The notes below the pieces were generated by a model. It was not told the origin of the DNA and made no database searches. It worked only from the letters and a program-made list of their open reading frames with translations. Positions 22,178 through 35,300 of a DNA stretch of 64,000 nucleotides are shown piece by piece (the first letter of the stretch is position 1; every line of letters starts with the position of its first letter). Position numbers and translations under genes: made by a program. Origin of the DNA: Akebia trifoliata (lineage: Eukaryota; Streptophyta; Magnoliopsida; Ranunculales; Lardizabalaceae); the NCBI GenBank assembly GCA_017979445.1, contig CM030718.1, positions 14,486,760 through 14,550,759 of the forward strand. Direction: 5' to 3'.

Positions 22178-22232
22178 GGCTTCACATAAGCCATGACTTG
22201 GAGTGCATGCATGGCTTCACATAAGCCATGAC
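22178..22232 (+). repeat. Short direct repeat pair
   Basis: GGCTTCACATAAGCCATGAC occurs at 22178-22197 and again at 22213-22232. No wider structure is seen. Confidence 0.6.
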
Positions 22233-22773
22233 GTGCAAAACCTTTGCATGAAACTCTACACCCCAAAATATACTCAAATGCTTCTTTCCAAGGTGTATTT
22301 AATGCACCTTATGGTGTCCCTTAGGGCACATGTTAACAAATCTCATCTTTTTAAAGGGTAAATTATACTTTTAACCCCCATAGTTCATTGTAATTTTATG
22401 TCAACCCTAATATTTAGACAAATGCACTTACCTTTTCTATAGTTATCAATGCATCAAGTCATTCCACACCAATTTGACAAATGAGAATGTAGGTAAAAAT
22501 AATTAACTCATCCCATAATCGTATCTCAATAAAGCTTATTTTCTTGATTCATGCAAAAAAAAAAAAAAAAATTCTTAAATATGTGAGAATTTCTCATATC
22601 AAGATCATCCGACAATCAAGTTAACAAAATAAAAAAATGGCCAATGAAAGATTGAATTTCAAAGTCCTTTACCTATATGACGATCCTCTATTTATAGATT
22701 TTAAGAGACATAATGTAATTAGTAACCCCTTATAATTGCATCCACTTACTTAGTTGATCTAGGATTATTACTA

Positions 22774-23154
22774 GGGAAATGTTCAGCACCCTAAGTTTTA
22801 CCACACACTTTAACAAACGTTTTTTGTCCTACATGGGTTAGAAATTTTGGAATGAGCTGATTTTTGGTGAGGATGATCTCTATGATTAGAAGATCATCCT
22901 CCCCAAAAATCAGCCCATTCCGAAATGTTTAACCCCATGTTTACAAGTTGAAAAATCGTGGACCGTCCATTTTTTGTAAATCATTTTTGATGGGGTTAGA
23001 AGTTTTGGAATGAGCTGATTTTTGGTGAGGATGATCTCCTCACCATAGAGATCATCCTCACCAAAAATCAGCCCATTCTGAAACTTCTAACCCATGTAGG
23101 ACAAAACATGTTTATTAAAGTGTGTGGTAAAACTTAGGGTGCCGAACGGGACCC
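22774..23154. mobile_element. Mutator-type foldback MITE (381 bp) with 9-bp target duplication
   Basis: TTATTACTA flanks the element exactly at 22765-22773 and 23155-23163. The ends read GGGAAATGTTCAGCACCC on the left and, reversed, GGGTCCCGTTCGGCACCC on the right. The inverted arms continue through TTTTACCACACACTTTAA, TTTTGTCCTACATGGGTTAG and GCTGATTTTTGGTGAGGATG. Two further internal palindromes (about 22850-22935 and 22990-23095) share this last motif. A 9-bp duplication and long inverted repeats are diagnostic of the Mutator superfamily. There is no coding region. Confidence 0.88.
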
Positions 23155-23163
23155 TTATTACTA

Positions 23164-23915
23164 ATATTACCAAAAATCTTCTCTTGTAATTTTTCTTAAT
23201 TCTCTTGCTAATTTCATAATCATTACTTACCGATTAGTCATTCGACCATGTTCAACAACCGACTACTTTGGCTTAAATACATGTTACAGACTGAGTCCTC
23301 CCAAGAAACCAGATGAATTGACACGTGGACAACTTAATTAGACCAGTCATTCGCCGAGTGGGTTTACCACGTTCGCATATGCAACACGCATCTTTCTTGA
23401 CTCAGCCCTCTTTTTGTTTTAGTGGCCACGTGGAAGCCTCTTATTAATCCACGTCACCGAATGTAATTATGAACCTAGTTAATTCACCCACAAAAGATGA
23501 CTCGACCTCTATTTTGAAATTCACAATCGAGTCGGTAAATCTCAACTTAGTAAAGTGGCTTTTATTTATATTTATTAAAGTAATATTTTTATAATTTAAA
23601 TATTAATTTTCTAAAAAAAAAGAGGATGTGGTGACTAATAATCTTCTAATCCATATTATTTTATAAAATAATTATATTTATTTAGATATTACAATGTATA
23701 TATTAAATAATTATTCGAGTTAAAATGATTTTATCATGTCTGAAACAAAGTCAACTTGATAACAGTGGAGGCAAGACAAGACGAGATACCTAGCTCTAAA
23801 AACAAGCTTACCACTATAACATTTTTTTTTAACCAAGCCATGCTTAGTATGCTACAAACTATTTGCAAATGCAAATATCTTAGTGACATCAATTTTCTGG
23901 GTGCTTAGCTACCAT
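23164..23915. other. Intergenic stretch, no gene seen
   Basis: AT-rich sequence without recognisable coding, RNA or terminal-repeat structure. A fragment near 23855-23875 (ACTATTTGCAAATGCAAATA) is shared with the element flanking the solo LTR at 25158. Confidence 0.4.
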
Positions 23916-24133
23916 GGTTTTAGAACTCATCCAAGACCAAGACGGATTGCTCGGGATAATTCCGTATCAGAGTTGAACGAGATCAATTCACAAGTCACTT
24001 TTTTGACTGAGATTTAATACTTCACATAGATTTTCTTTTATTTTTTGAATGAGACGCCTCAAATGTATTAGAAAACTGGATCGAGATGACTTGGGCCTGG
24101 ACAAGACGAGACGTGAAACTAAGTTTTAAAACC
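23916..24133. repeat. Dispersed 218-bp MITE-like repeat, copy 1
   Basis: It begins GGTTTTAGAACT and ends AGTTTTAAAACC, a 12-bp inverted terminus with one mismatch. A second copy lies at 38646-38865. Both contain TATCAGAGTT followed by ACTCA/ATTCACAAGTCACTT-like sequence, GAGATTTAATA, and GACAAG followed by GAGACGTGAAAC. No coding region is present. Confidence 0.65.
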
Positions 24134-25142
24134 AAGTTGGTTACATATTACAAATGATTTGCATTGAGAAAATTGCATTGATCACCTAAATTCTTTAAAA
24201 AAAAATTCTGCAAACTATTTATGGAACAAAAGTACCGCAAATCATTTGCAAAATTATTCGATTCCAACCTATCTATATCAAAATTACTAAAATATTCCTT
24301 ATCAAAAAATAATCAAATTATAAAAATACACTCAATATTTGTTAATGCAATATACACATAAATTTATAAAAATACCCCTCATACAAATTAGATGAAATTA
24401 TATGTGAAATTACAAAAGCACCCCTAATCAAAGAAAATTTTAAATTATAAAAATGAACCTTGGTGCTTGCTACAATAACATACCTATGAATTCACAAAAT
24501 GCATCCCATCGAAGATCCATTTACTTACATAAGAAAAGTACAAAAATATCACGTCAATATTTTTACAAAAAATCCCCCATCAAGGGGATATTTTTGTAAA
24601 TTCGTATGCATGTTCTCGTACCAAGTGATGGAAGTATTTTTATGGTTTGAATAGTTTCTTTTATGATAGATATTTTTAATTCCAAAAATAGAGTGGCCAT
24701 AAATGTACCCACTTTTATATTTAAATTTAATATAATCAGGGCCATTTTGATATTTAAAAAAACCAAGAAATTGTAATTTGGACCATATGATCACATTGCT
24801 TAGTTTTGAAAATTACTAGATCATCATTTTTTACTATGTAATTTGCAAAAATCCTTTAATCAATATTTAAAATTAGAAATAACACCCTTTGATATATTTG
24901 CATTTGCACATGCTACCTTATGTTAATGTAGGAAGCAATGAGTATTTTTGTAACTTACATAATTCCTTTTTTTTTTTTTTTATGAGATGGAATCAGTTAA
25001 AGTTATTTCCACATTTCATTTTAACAATAAATAATTGTAAAAATTTCGCATTACAAATATCAAGTTACTAACTAAACACAAAAAAAATGATTTAGCAACA
25101 AATTTTCCAATAGCCACGAACAAAACATTTGCAATTTAGGCA
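24134..25142. other. Intergenic stretch, no gene seen
   Basis: Low-complexity AT-rich sequence. The motif CAAATGATTTGC and its reverse complement recur (near 24145 and 24238), as they do at 27770-27990. Confidence 0.4.
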
Positions 25143-25157
25143 TTGGTTGGTACCATG

Positions 25158-27107
25158 TGTAGACACTCCAATTTGAACGGGTCCCCATACAAAAACGTCA
25201 ACAACAACAAAAAAAAACCGTTAAAATCAAAATGGGCTCAAAAGCCCATACTGTAAAAAATGTTTGTTTTATTTTAAATAATGGCCTAAGACCTCTTTGC
25301 TTGGCCCATAGGCTAAAAATGGGCCACCTCCAATCATAAACGTAAACCCTCACCACCTCATTTTTCAACTCAACCCAATCCTACACATACTCTAACGTAA
25401 TCAAATTCAACCCAACCCCTTAGCCCATTGGACCTAAACCAATCCAAAATCCAACTCAACCTAAATCATTACTTGATCCTAAGCTCAAGCCCTTACCCAA
25501 GGCCAAGATCATATCCATAATCACCACAAAAATTTATGATAATCAAAAAAGACACATGTCACCCCTAATAGTTCTATTAGTGGTAGAAGAATCATTCTAG
25601 CAGTGCCAGTGACAAAATGGCTATCGGCAAGAATTGTGCCACCAATGGTATGTTTGGTGGTGCCACCGACAGACACGAATAAAAATGAATTTTTTTTAAT
25701 ATTTCCAATCCAATTTAGACTCAAATCCAACCATAATTTTCACAAATACACTTTAAACCAAAGATCTATAAAAAAATCCCAATAAATGGATATAATCAAA
25801 TCATGAATTTGAAAAGCACGACATATGAAAAACAATCTATCAAGTCAATTTAAAAATTACGATTTAATTCTTAAAAAAATGTATAAAATTAATGAATCAA
25901 TCAATAATTGGAAAAATAACAACAACATCAAAAATTAAATGAATTTTCTATAAAAATTTTGAAACTAAAAGGTAGAAGGGAAGACATCCTACTTAATTAG
26001 CTCCTTATACTAAAGATCATATTGAAAATTGGTTTGAAATGATCGTGATTGTCCGATCACGAAATAGTTCACTTAGCTAACAACAAAAATTCTTGGATCA
26101 AAGTGAAGCCCTCGCTAAAGTGATGATCTTTTCCTTCTTCAACAACTATAGGATCAACCTCTATGCCTCTAGATCTATGAATTATCTTGGAGTTCCACGT
26201 TGATGAATATCAAATTTCTTTGGGTCAAATCAAAGTTTTTGTCTTGGTGAATCTTTTCTTTATCTTCACCGAGCCTCAAATTTTAGTCTATCGTTATAGA
26301 TCTAAGTTGGAACGTGAAAGAAAAATGGTACTGTATTAGGTTAAGAAAAAAAAATGAAAAAGAAACAGATTTTTCTTTAAGTTTCATATTTATACCCAAG
26401 CATGACAAAATGGTCATTTTCGAATTTGTTTTTCCGAATTCTGATTTTTACAATCTTATAACCCATTTTGATTAATTTTTCGATATGAAACTAACGGTGT
26501 GATCAAATTTTCCAAATTATATGTCTAAATTTATCTTTTACCTATTTGATAAATACTTGATGCGAAACAAGAGGATTTAATAACTTTTTCGATCCACTTC
26601 TGATTAAGACGTGCTTATAGGCTAAAATATGTTTTTCGACCTTCTTGAATCTATTGACGATGATGGATTTTCCAAAATATTAATAAATCAAAATCCAAAC
26701 TTTTAAGTCATAAAATAAACTCAAAATTTACTGAATTAAAACTAACAATTTAGTCTCAAGATACGTGTTAAATGTTTAGGTCATTACATTACCTCTTCCA
26801 CCCTCCCAAAATATCAATATCTACTCCCTTACACAACTATTCTTCTAAACAAAATCCACTCCTCTCAATCCCATATGAGTTGAAAGATTCAACCGATTTT
26901 AGTAAAAAACTATCCACTTACACCATTTTCCACATATACCCCCCTAACCTTAAATTCCATACACCTCACCCATAAGTCTCCAACCATTGTCCATTATTTC
27001 GCATTTTCTCCCTATCTTACCCCTAAAAGTTACCTCAAATTCTCTTTCAACACTCTCACCCCACATTCAACCTAAAATCTTTATTCACTTAAAATTTTTT
27101 TCTCCCC

Positions 27108-27156
<49 letters not shown>

Positions 27157-27763
27157 CTCTTAATATTCCTAAATCTCTCTCATTACTCAACTCTTATTTC
27201 TACAAATAAATCCAAAGAAATCAAGGCTCTTCCATTGAAGATCAAGAAAGAAAATTAAGAAAAATAAATCAAACTTTAAGGTAGGGTGTAGTAAGGATAA
27301 TGTAATTCCCCTTATTCTCGTTCTCTTTTCAAGGTTCTTTTTATGTCAAAAATGTAATTTTAAGACAAGATTTTGGGGTCTCCATCTCTCAATGAGGATA
27401 GCCTCATGATATATGCCAAAATCAAGGTCCATTCATATAATGACACAAATAAAAAGTTTTTTCTTAAATTTTACTTCTTTTATTTTATTTTCATCAAAAT
27501 GGCAATGTTTATAAGGTTACCATCTAAGATGGAGAGAGAGTACGGTGCCAACACCTTCCCCAACCTCTAACCAAACCCCTTACCTAAATCTTTAGGTAAA
27601 TTAGTTTCCTTATCCAAACCTCGGTCACTAATTGCTTAAAAAATTATTTTTTTTCAAAATAATTAGCCGAGTGACCATTCACACACATTTCTAAAAAAGA
27701 ATGGTGGTGACTCAAAACCAATGTAGCATTTGATGTTTACTCGGTAAATTTCTCATGACTACA
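25158..27763 (+). mobile_element. Solo LTR of an Ogre/Tat-type Ty3/gypsy retrotransposon (2606 bp)
   Basis: It starts TGTAGACACTCC and ends GACTACA, with perfect TGTAG/CTACA termini. It is flanked by CCATG (25153-25157) and CTATG (27764-27768), a 5-bp duplication with one transition. Near the 3' end it contains GGTGCCAACACCTTCC and ATGGTGGTGACTC, which are shared in position with the other Ogre-type LTRs of the window. No primer-binding site or internal region follows, so it is a solo LTR. A (TC)n run lies at 27115-27152. Confidence 0.8.
27115..27152. repeat. (TC)n microsatellite
   Basis: About 38 bp of almost uninterrupted CT dinucleotides inside the solo LTR. Confidence 0.95.
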
Positions 27764-28007
27764 CTATGCAAATGATTTGCAAATGCAAAAAATTTGCACC
27801 ACAAATGATTTGTAATACAAATGATTTACAACACTTTTTGGGTTGCAAACTATTTGCTGAAATTTGTACAGGGCTTAAGAGGTCCATTTAAATTATTTGC
27901 CGTTCAAAAAAATTTAGAATATAACTAAGCATCTATAAATTATTTTCCAAGCTGGGCCGTAAATGATTTGTAGGTTCAAATGATTTGGGTAGTGTACCAA
28001 CTAAGGA

Positions 28008-28445
28008 TAAGGCTAGCAATGATCCGAAATATACCCGATGTTTGAATCGGTCCAATCTGAAAAACATGAAAAATCGAATTTTTGGGTAGGATTCGGATTA
28101 AAATCTTAGATCCAAAATAATTTTGGATCAGATTCAGATCTACCCAATCCAATCTGAATATATTTCAATATTTTATTATTATTATTATTATTAATTTCAT
28201 ATAAACACATATAGACAAAAAAAAAATTAGTTTTTTTTTTTTTGTATTTCCCTCTATATTTGTAGTAGGAAAGTAGTATTCGGATTGGACTATATCTATT
28301 TTGGATCAATAATGAAATGAAACGGATCAAATTTGATTCACATATTCATTAATCCATTTGAATTGGGGTACATCTTTAAAAAAAAAATCGAATTGGATTG
28401 AAATGGCACTGATCTGGGTATCGAATTGATCTGTTGCCAACCCTA
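28008..28445. mobile_element. hAT-type MITE candidate (438 bp)
   Basis: The right end, read inward, is TAGGGTTGGCAACAGATC and the left end is TAAGGCTAGCAATGATCC. Both belong to a degraded inverted repeat with TAGGG-type hAT termini. The flanking octamers ACTAAGGA (28000-28007) and ATTAAAGA (28446-28453) match at six of eight positions, fitting an aged 8-bp duplication. An ATT microsatellite lies near 28173-28192. Confidence 0.55.
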
Positions 28446-29237
28446 ATTAAAGAGGGCCTAAAAGTAAAAAAAAATATCATTTTACCCCTAAAATGTCAAT
28501 CATTTTCAAAGCAAAAAGCATCTTGTTGAAGATGAGTTGGCACGAGAATACACCCATGAGGTGTTTTAATTGAAAAACACTTTCCTTACTAATTTAGCAA
28601 GACATCAAATCTTACTAAGGTCCGTTAGGCCCACATGGATAACCAAATTGTCAATCCAGCACAAAAACCTTTTACATTTCATGAAAAAAAATCCAATTAA
28701 AAAAAATTCAATTTTTTTTAACCTGATCCAAGGTGTTCAAAATGGACGGTTAAAAAACTCCCAAAATTTAAAATTAAAATTTAACTATCCCAAAATATCA
28801 ATTTTTTTCATCAAAGTAGTTAGAATTTTGTTTTCTACAAGTTTGTGGCATCGAATCATGTTTTTGGATGATAATATGTGAGTTTAAGAGTCTTAGTAAG
28901 ATTTTATATCTTACTTATTCAGTCAGGCTAGACTGACTAAATAAGTGGGAAAAATAATAAAATAACATTACAGTTCTCATAGGGAAGGTAAGTCAAATTG
29001 TCAGACGTCTTTATGAGTGGATATAGAATTATTCGAAATCCAAAGGGGTAAAAGTTGAATTTACAAAAAAAATAAATAAATAGTAAATGAATCGTTTGGT
29101 CTTCTTAGTCTCTACATAAAAAAGACTTAAACTGTTGTTGGTCTGTGCAAACGAACATAACTCAAAGAAGATCACTTTGGATAGAGGCTGAGATAGAAAT
29201 AATTGGATACACATACACACTGCTTTAAGCTTCCATT
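28446..29237. other. Upstream flank of the glycosylase gene, no gene seen
   Basis: It contains an inverted pair AATCTTACTAAGG (about 28608) and CTTAGTAAGATT (about 28890), possibly the ends of a small element. No coding feature is supported. Confidence 0.4.
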
Positions 29238-29372
29238 TTTATATATCATCCATTCCAACGATTTGCAACAGATTTAAGATGATAGAGTAAATTAAAGAGA
29301 TACCATTAATTATTAGAGCGAGCTAGCTAGGTAGAGTAAGAGTAAGAGTAAGAGTGAGAAGAAAAGGAGACT
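29238..29372 (+). promoter_or_regulatory. Putative promoter and 5' leader of the glycosylase gene
   Basis: TTTTTATATATC near 29236-29247 is a TATA-like box about 130 bp before the start codon. The presumed leader contains a GAGTAA hexamer repeated about four times just upstream of the ATG (29334-29360). The transcription start is not known. Confidence 0.4.
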
Positions 29373-32300
29373 ATGTTACTAGATTTGCCGATTAGTAAGA
29401 AATTCAATCTTGAAGATGTTGTCTGTAGTCACGGTTTTTTTATGATGGCACCGAATCAGTGGGATCCGTCGAGTAAAACTTTGGAACGTCCCTTACATCT
29501 CTCTGATCGTACCACTTCAGTTATCGTTCGAATCTCACAGAATACTACTACAAATCCCATTACAGACAACCCATCTCTTTGTTTACAAGTTCGTGGAGTC
29601 TATTACCTATCTCTTCAAGACCAACAATACTTGGTGGTACGTTATACTCTTTCTCAATAATTAATCGGATGATTTACCAAAACATGCACTAAAATATTAA
29701 CAAAATGGAATACTTTTCATTAAGTTATTTTTGTTAAAGTTGGAAAATTCACTGTTTTATAAAATACAACTTTTATTTATTTATTTATTTGTTTTAAATG
29801 AAATTCAAACAGGAAAACGTAATGGGAATTTTTATTTTCTACTATTGGATCATTTACAAATTTACCGTTTTGGTAAAAAATTTAATTCTGAAAACGATAA
29901 AATAATGTTTGTGGAATTAAAATTAATAGAATGCTGTTTTGGTAATTTTAATTTTTTACTGCACTATTTTGATAATTCTCTCTAATTAATTTTTATAATA
30001 TTAGATTAGATAGATGGTTAGTAGACGATTGATTTGATGATAATTTTTATTTTTAGGCTCAAGTAGCTCGTATGCTTCGAATATCGGAGAAAGACGAAAA
30101 TGATATTGCCGAATTTCACAAGATCCATGAACATGCCAAGATGAAAGGTTTTGGAAGGATTTTTCGTTCACCCACCTTATTTGAAGATTTGGTCAAAACC
30201 ATCCTCTTATGCAATTGCCAGTAAATTTCTCTTCCCATATATTCCAATTAAATTTTATTAAGTCTATATTATTGTAATTTCATCACACTCATGAATAAGA
30301 TTGCACTATATCCAAATATATAACTTGAAATATATTCTTGAGTCTTGACAAACATATATAATTAACCAGCTTTAAGACCTAGAATTTAATATTTAGATTA
30401 TTGCCTAAGTATGCTTTGATTTTGTCTTGATTCAACTCGACTCAGTTCATAACTCAGCCATTTTCTTGGATGACTTGACTTTAGCTCAGTCTTCAGTACT
30501 CATCTTCACTTTGCCTTTCTTTACAATTTAAGTTTACCTTGTATTCTGATAGGTACTAGTATCAAGCAGTACCCTTTAGAAACCACATACACAGTTAGCT
30601 ATCTCCATTAGGTTAAGATCATTCCTTCCATCCTAATTTCTTTTAGGGAAAGATGCATAATTGTGCATGGAAAAAGGTCTTTTAGTGGAAAATAAATGTT
30701 TTTAAGATTATGAACAAGCTAAGTATTTTTCTTGAAGAAATTCAATTTGTCGTCCAAACCATTTTACCATCTTGCGCAGGAAAATATATAACTGTCCCAC
30801 TCCCTTGAAAATATTTTTCTCACCTCATGTTGTTTTGTCACGGTTACTGAACTGATCACTTGAACAAGTCAAATAAAATTGTATAATATTTAGGTGTAGT
30901 TAGAAAAAAAAAAAAAAATTGATTAAAGCAATAATAAAAGAAATATATCCTAAAATTTAAAGTGATTAAGCATGAGAATGAACCCGATCACAAACTTTAA
31001 TATGTTGTAGTTAGAACAAAATCAATTAAAAGAATATAATCCAAAACAATTATAGTATTTACCTATGTACACCCATAAGTGTATTAGTCTATTGAATAGA
31101 TATTGACGATGTTTAGCTCCTCTTAAGAATTTTGGTTGCCAATTGAATATTGTTGTGAAGTCATTTACTACACATGAGAATGAAATGATTCAAAACTTGA
31201 ATATGCATAATTAGAAGAAAAAAAAAAAAAAACAATTAAAGATTTTCAGCTCATATTGAAAGATAATACTTATTAAGTACAAACATATTTTCATTATTTT
31301 AACAAAACACTTAGATAGCCTACAAATTTAAAAGGTATTGCCACAAAGCAAATATTCTTTCATTAAAGAAAGGGAAAGAAAAATAGAATAAATTCAAAAT
31401 TATTAACTCTTTAAAAAATAGATCTAAGATACTCATTAACTCTCAATTAGAAAATTTTAAATGCAAATATAAAAGGAACCTAAACCAAAAACAAAATAAG
31501 TAAGGGTATATTTGGTAACACTTCTGAAGTCTGAAGCTTGTTTTCTGAAATCTAGAATCTGAAATGTGAAATCTTATTCTGAAAAATTTGTTTGTTTATC
31601 ATTTTTAAAAGCTTCTGGTTGCAAATAGAATTTTAAAACATAATGTCCATTTTGACAATAATACAATTTTGTAATTCTAATAAATTGTTAACCGAAAAAT
31701 ATAATATGTTATACATAATGAAATCATCCACACATTCAATTTCGATTTCCAACACATTAAACACCACAAAATTATTGTTTTCAATTTGAATTCATACTTG
31801 AGAAATTATATTCCAACAAGGTAATACTCAAACAATAAATAATCATTCATTTTTTAGTTAAAAAATACAGGATTTTAGGATTTGTATAAAAATATAGGAT
31901 ATTCGAACACGAAATGAGAGAAAGGGGAGACATTGACAAGACAATTGTAAGTAAAAGAAGGAAATGTAGAAAAGTTAAAAATAAGAGTTTTAAGGTTCGT
32001 ATAAAGAAATGATAAGTAATAGAAATCAAGGTTTTGAGGAGAGTATTTTAGGAATAAAAAAAATCAGATTTCAGAAGTTTCGTCCAGCATCCCTCCATCG
32101 CTTGTTCAAAACTTCTGAATTTTGGTTTTGAAGTCTGAAATCTGAACCAAAACAAACGGAAATAAAACTTCTAAAGTCTGAATTTTAAAGGTGGACCACC
32201 TCTATTCAGACTTCAGAAGTGTTACCAAACACGCACTAAATTAAAAGTTATGATTTTAATATTTCTTCTTTGTTGAAGGTACACTTAGATTTGTGTTTAA

Positions 32301-35300
32301 TTCTAAATTTGGGAGTTCATATATTGTAGGAAAAAAAAAAGTCTCAATTAAACAACTACTGTAGTCAAGTTAGTTTTCTCAAATTACAAAAATAAAAATA
32401 TTCTTTGATATTTAAATTAATTATAAAACTAGGTTATCTATTAGAAAATCTTAATATTTAATTAGTTGTTTATTTGTATTGTAATTCTTAGAAAATTTTA
32501 ATTTAATTATTTTTTTTTGGTTTAGGGTCCTCTTATATTTGCATAGATCTGTACACCTAATGGGAGAGTCGAATAGGATTGAATAATTGCCAAGTTGGGA
32601 ATCATATAATATTATCTGGATGTAGACTCACATCTCCTTTGGGCTTTGGGGTGTTGAAACTTGAAAGTTCTTGATGAAATAGTTGATGTAATTGTTTGAA
32701 GGGATGATCTTTGATGAAAATACTGGTAACAAGTGTATACGTGTCACCTCGAGACCTATACATCAGATTAAAAAAAAAGAAATCATGAACAATGGGATAT
32801 GCCAGGAAATAAAAATGAAATATAGTAAAGCAAGACAAGTCGTAATTGGTGTGGACACAAACATCTCCCTTTGGGTGTTGAACGCATTTGACGAGGTAGT
32901 TGTCGTAATTGTCTAAAAGTATAATCTTCGATGAAAATCTCGAGAACAAGTAATAATGAATCCCTAAAAACATTAAAAATATATCTTAGAACATACCTTA
33001 GTCTTGATTTCTTTTAAGGTCCATTGAGAAATAACAATCGATCCCTTTTAACTTCTCACGAACCCTAAAAAATTTAAAATATATTGAAATAAGAACAATG
33101 GAAAATATATTAATACCTTCCTTAAATTCATACCTTGATATGATTATTTCAGGATTTATAGACTGTAATGCTTGCAAAATTCATTGAAAATTTAGAAATA
33201 AAATTTATTGGAGGATGACCAATGAAAAACATAAATTAATTATTATTTCTTTTAAATGCAAATATAAGAGGACCCTAAACCAATAATAAAATAATAAAAT
33301 AAAAATTTTCTAAGAATTGCAACACAAATAAAAAACTAATTAAATATTAAGATTTTCTAATAGATAACCTAGCTTTATAATTAATTTAAAATATCAAAGA
33401 ATATTTTTTTCTATAATATATGAACTCCCAAATTTAGAATTAAACACAAATCTAAGTGTACCTTAAACAATGAAGAAATATTAACATCATAACTTTTCTT
33501 CTAATCATTTCAATAGATAATAAATTTCAGCTTTTTTACTATTAAAAATATATCTAAGAACATACCTTAGTCCCGATTTCGTTTAAGGTCTATGAAGAAA
33601 CCACAATCGATCCCTTTCAACTTCTCACAAACCCTAAAAAATTTAAAATATATTTAAATAACAATAGTGAAAAATATGTTAATGGCTTCCTTAAATCCAT
33701 ACCTTCATCTGATTATTTCAGGATTTATAGAACACAATGCCTGCAAAATTCATAAAAAAAATTAGAAATAAAATTTATTGGAGGATGACCAATGAAAAAC
33801 ATATATTAATCATTTTTTCTTAGGGTCTCTACTATATTGAAGTGATATTTTAAAATATATTTAAATAAGAATAATGAAAAAAAAAATTAATTTCTTCCTT
33901 AAATCCATACCTTAATCTGATTATTTCAGGATTTATAGAACACAATGTCTAAAATTCATTAAAAAAAGAGAGTTGGAAATAAAATTTATTGGAGGATGAC
34001 CAATGAAAAACATAAATTAATCATTATTTTTTAGGGTCTCTAATATATTTAAGTGAGAGCAATGGAGAAGTTAAATTTCAATAGCAAGAAAAAGAAGTAT
34101 ATTGAAGCTTGGAGTTTCAGCTTTAATTTTAATATGCAACATGATTTTAGGGTAATGGGAGCATTTACCACTTTTTGGCTATACAACTCAACATTATTTG
34201 TTTTTACTAAAATAACCTTAAATATATTAACTTTGTATGCTAAGATGGGGGCATTTTGGGAATCTAGATTTTGGAACTATTGACTTTTCAATTCGGCATT
34301 CTCTCATTATAATAGTTAAGATAAGTTAATGTTTTAAAATAAAAAAGACTAATGATGAATGCACCTAGTAAATCCTATGCGGTTTGTACGCGACTAATGT
34401 GGCAAGGGCACATAATGGCATATCTTTTTCCTTGTGTATCCCGAAGAAAAAGAGCTATAGTTTTGAGCCCTTGCCATGTCAACCACGTATAGACCATGTA
34501 TGATTTACCAAGTGCATTCATCATGACTCAATAAAAATATAAAAAATAAATATTATCGATAGTCGAATAAGTAGATAGAGTTTTTTTTATTTGACTTGGT
34601 GCATTTTTCATTTTCGAGCTAATTTAATCGAGTTGATGAGTTGACTCGATGATTTGTCAAGTCCACTTGATGTGTCTGTTCTGTAGAGCTTTTGGTTCAG
34701 TTATGTTGAAATCCAATTTGAGTAGACTAATATGAGTTTCAAATTATCATTACATGATGAGTTTTTGAACTATGTTCACAGCTATATAATTTTCGAGTCC
34801 ATAGTCAACACTACATGAAATTGGAGTTGCTACCATTTTTTTTAAGAAATTGGTTTGGATGGTCACCCAGAAATTAGTTTTGAAATATTGACATTTATAT
34901 TGAATCTCGTATGGATTCGGCATCAATCTACCTAGGATGTAAGTGGTTCGATTAGAGACCGGGGAAGGGGTTAGACACCACTCCCACTCTAGCTTAGGAG
35001 TTAACCTCGAAAATATGGTCACTTTAGAAAATGTAAAAAGGAAAGAAAAATTCTAAAAAATGATGATTTTGTACTCTCAAACGTGAGGGACTTTGATATT
35101 GGCTTAGATAAGGAATACCTTCTTATTGAGAGAATTCATATGATTTTGAAAAGTGCTGGCTCTTGTAATTATGGGCCCACTATCATAGAATGAGGGGGCC
35201 CAATTACCTATGTCCTTAAAATAATTTGAGTGGTGTGTGCAAGTTGTGAGTAGCGATTATAGATGTTAGATTTTTATTTTGAAAAGGACTTCAACCTTTA

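Larger units (their letters stand above)
25143..28003. mobile_element. Small DNA element split by a solo LTR
   Basis: TTGGTTGGTACC at the left (about 25144-25155) and GTGTACCAACTAAG at the right (about 27992-28004) form an inverted pair. The right part is filled with AAATGATTTGC motifs. The solo LTR at 25158-27763 sits just inside the left terminus, so the original element was about 250 bp. Confidence 0.45.
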
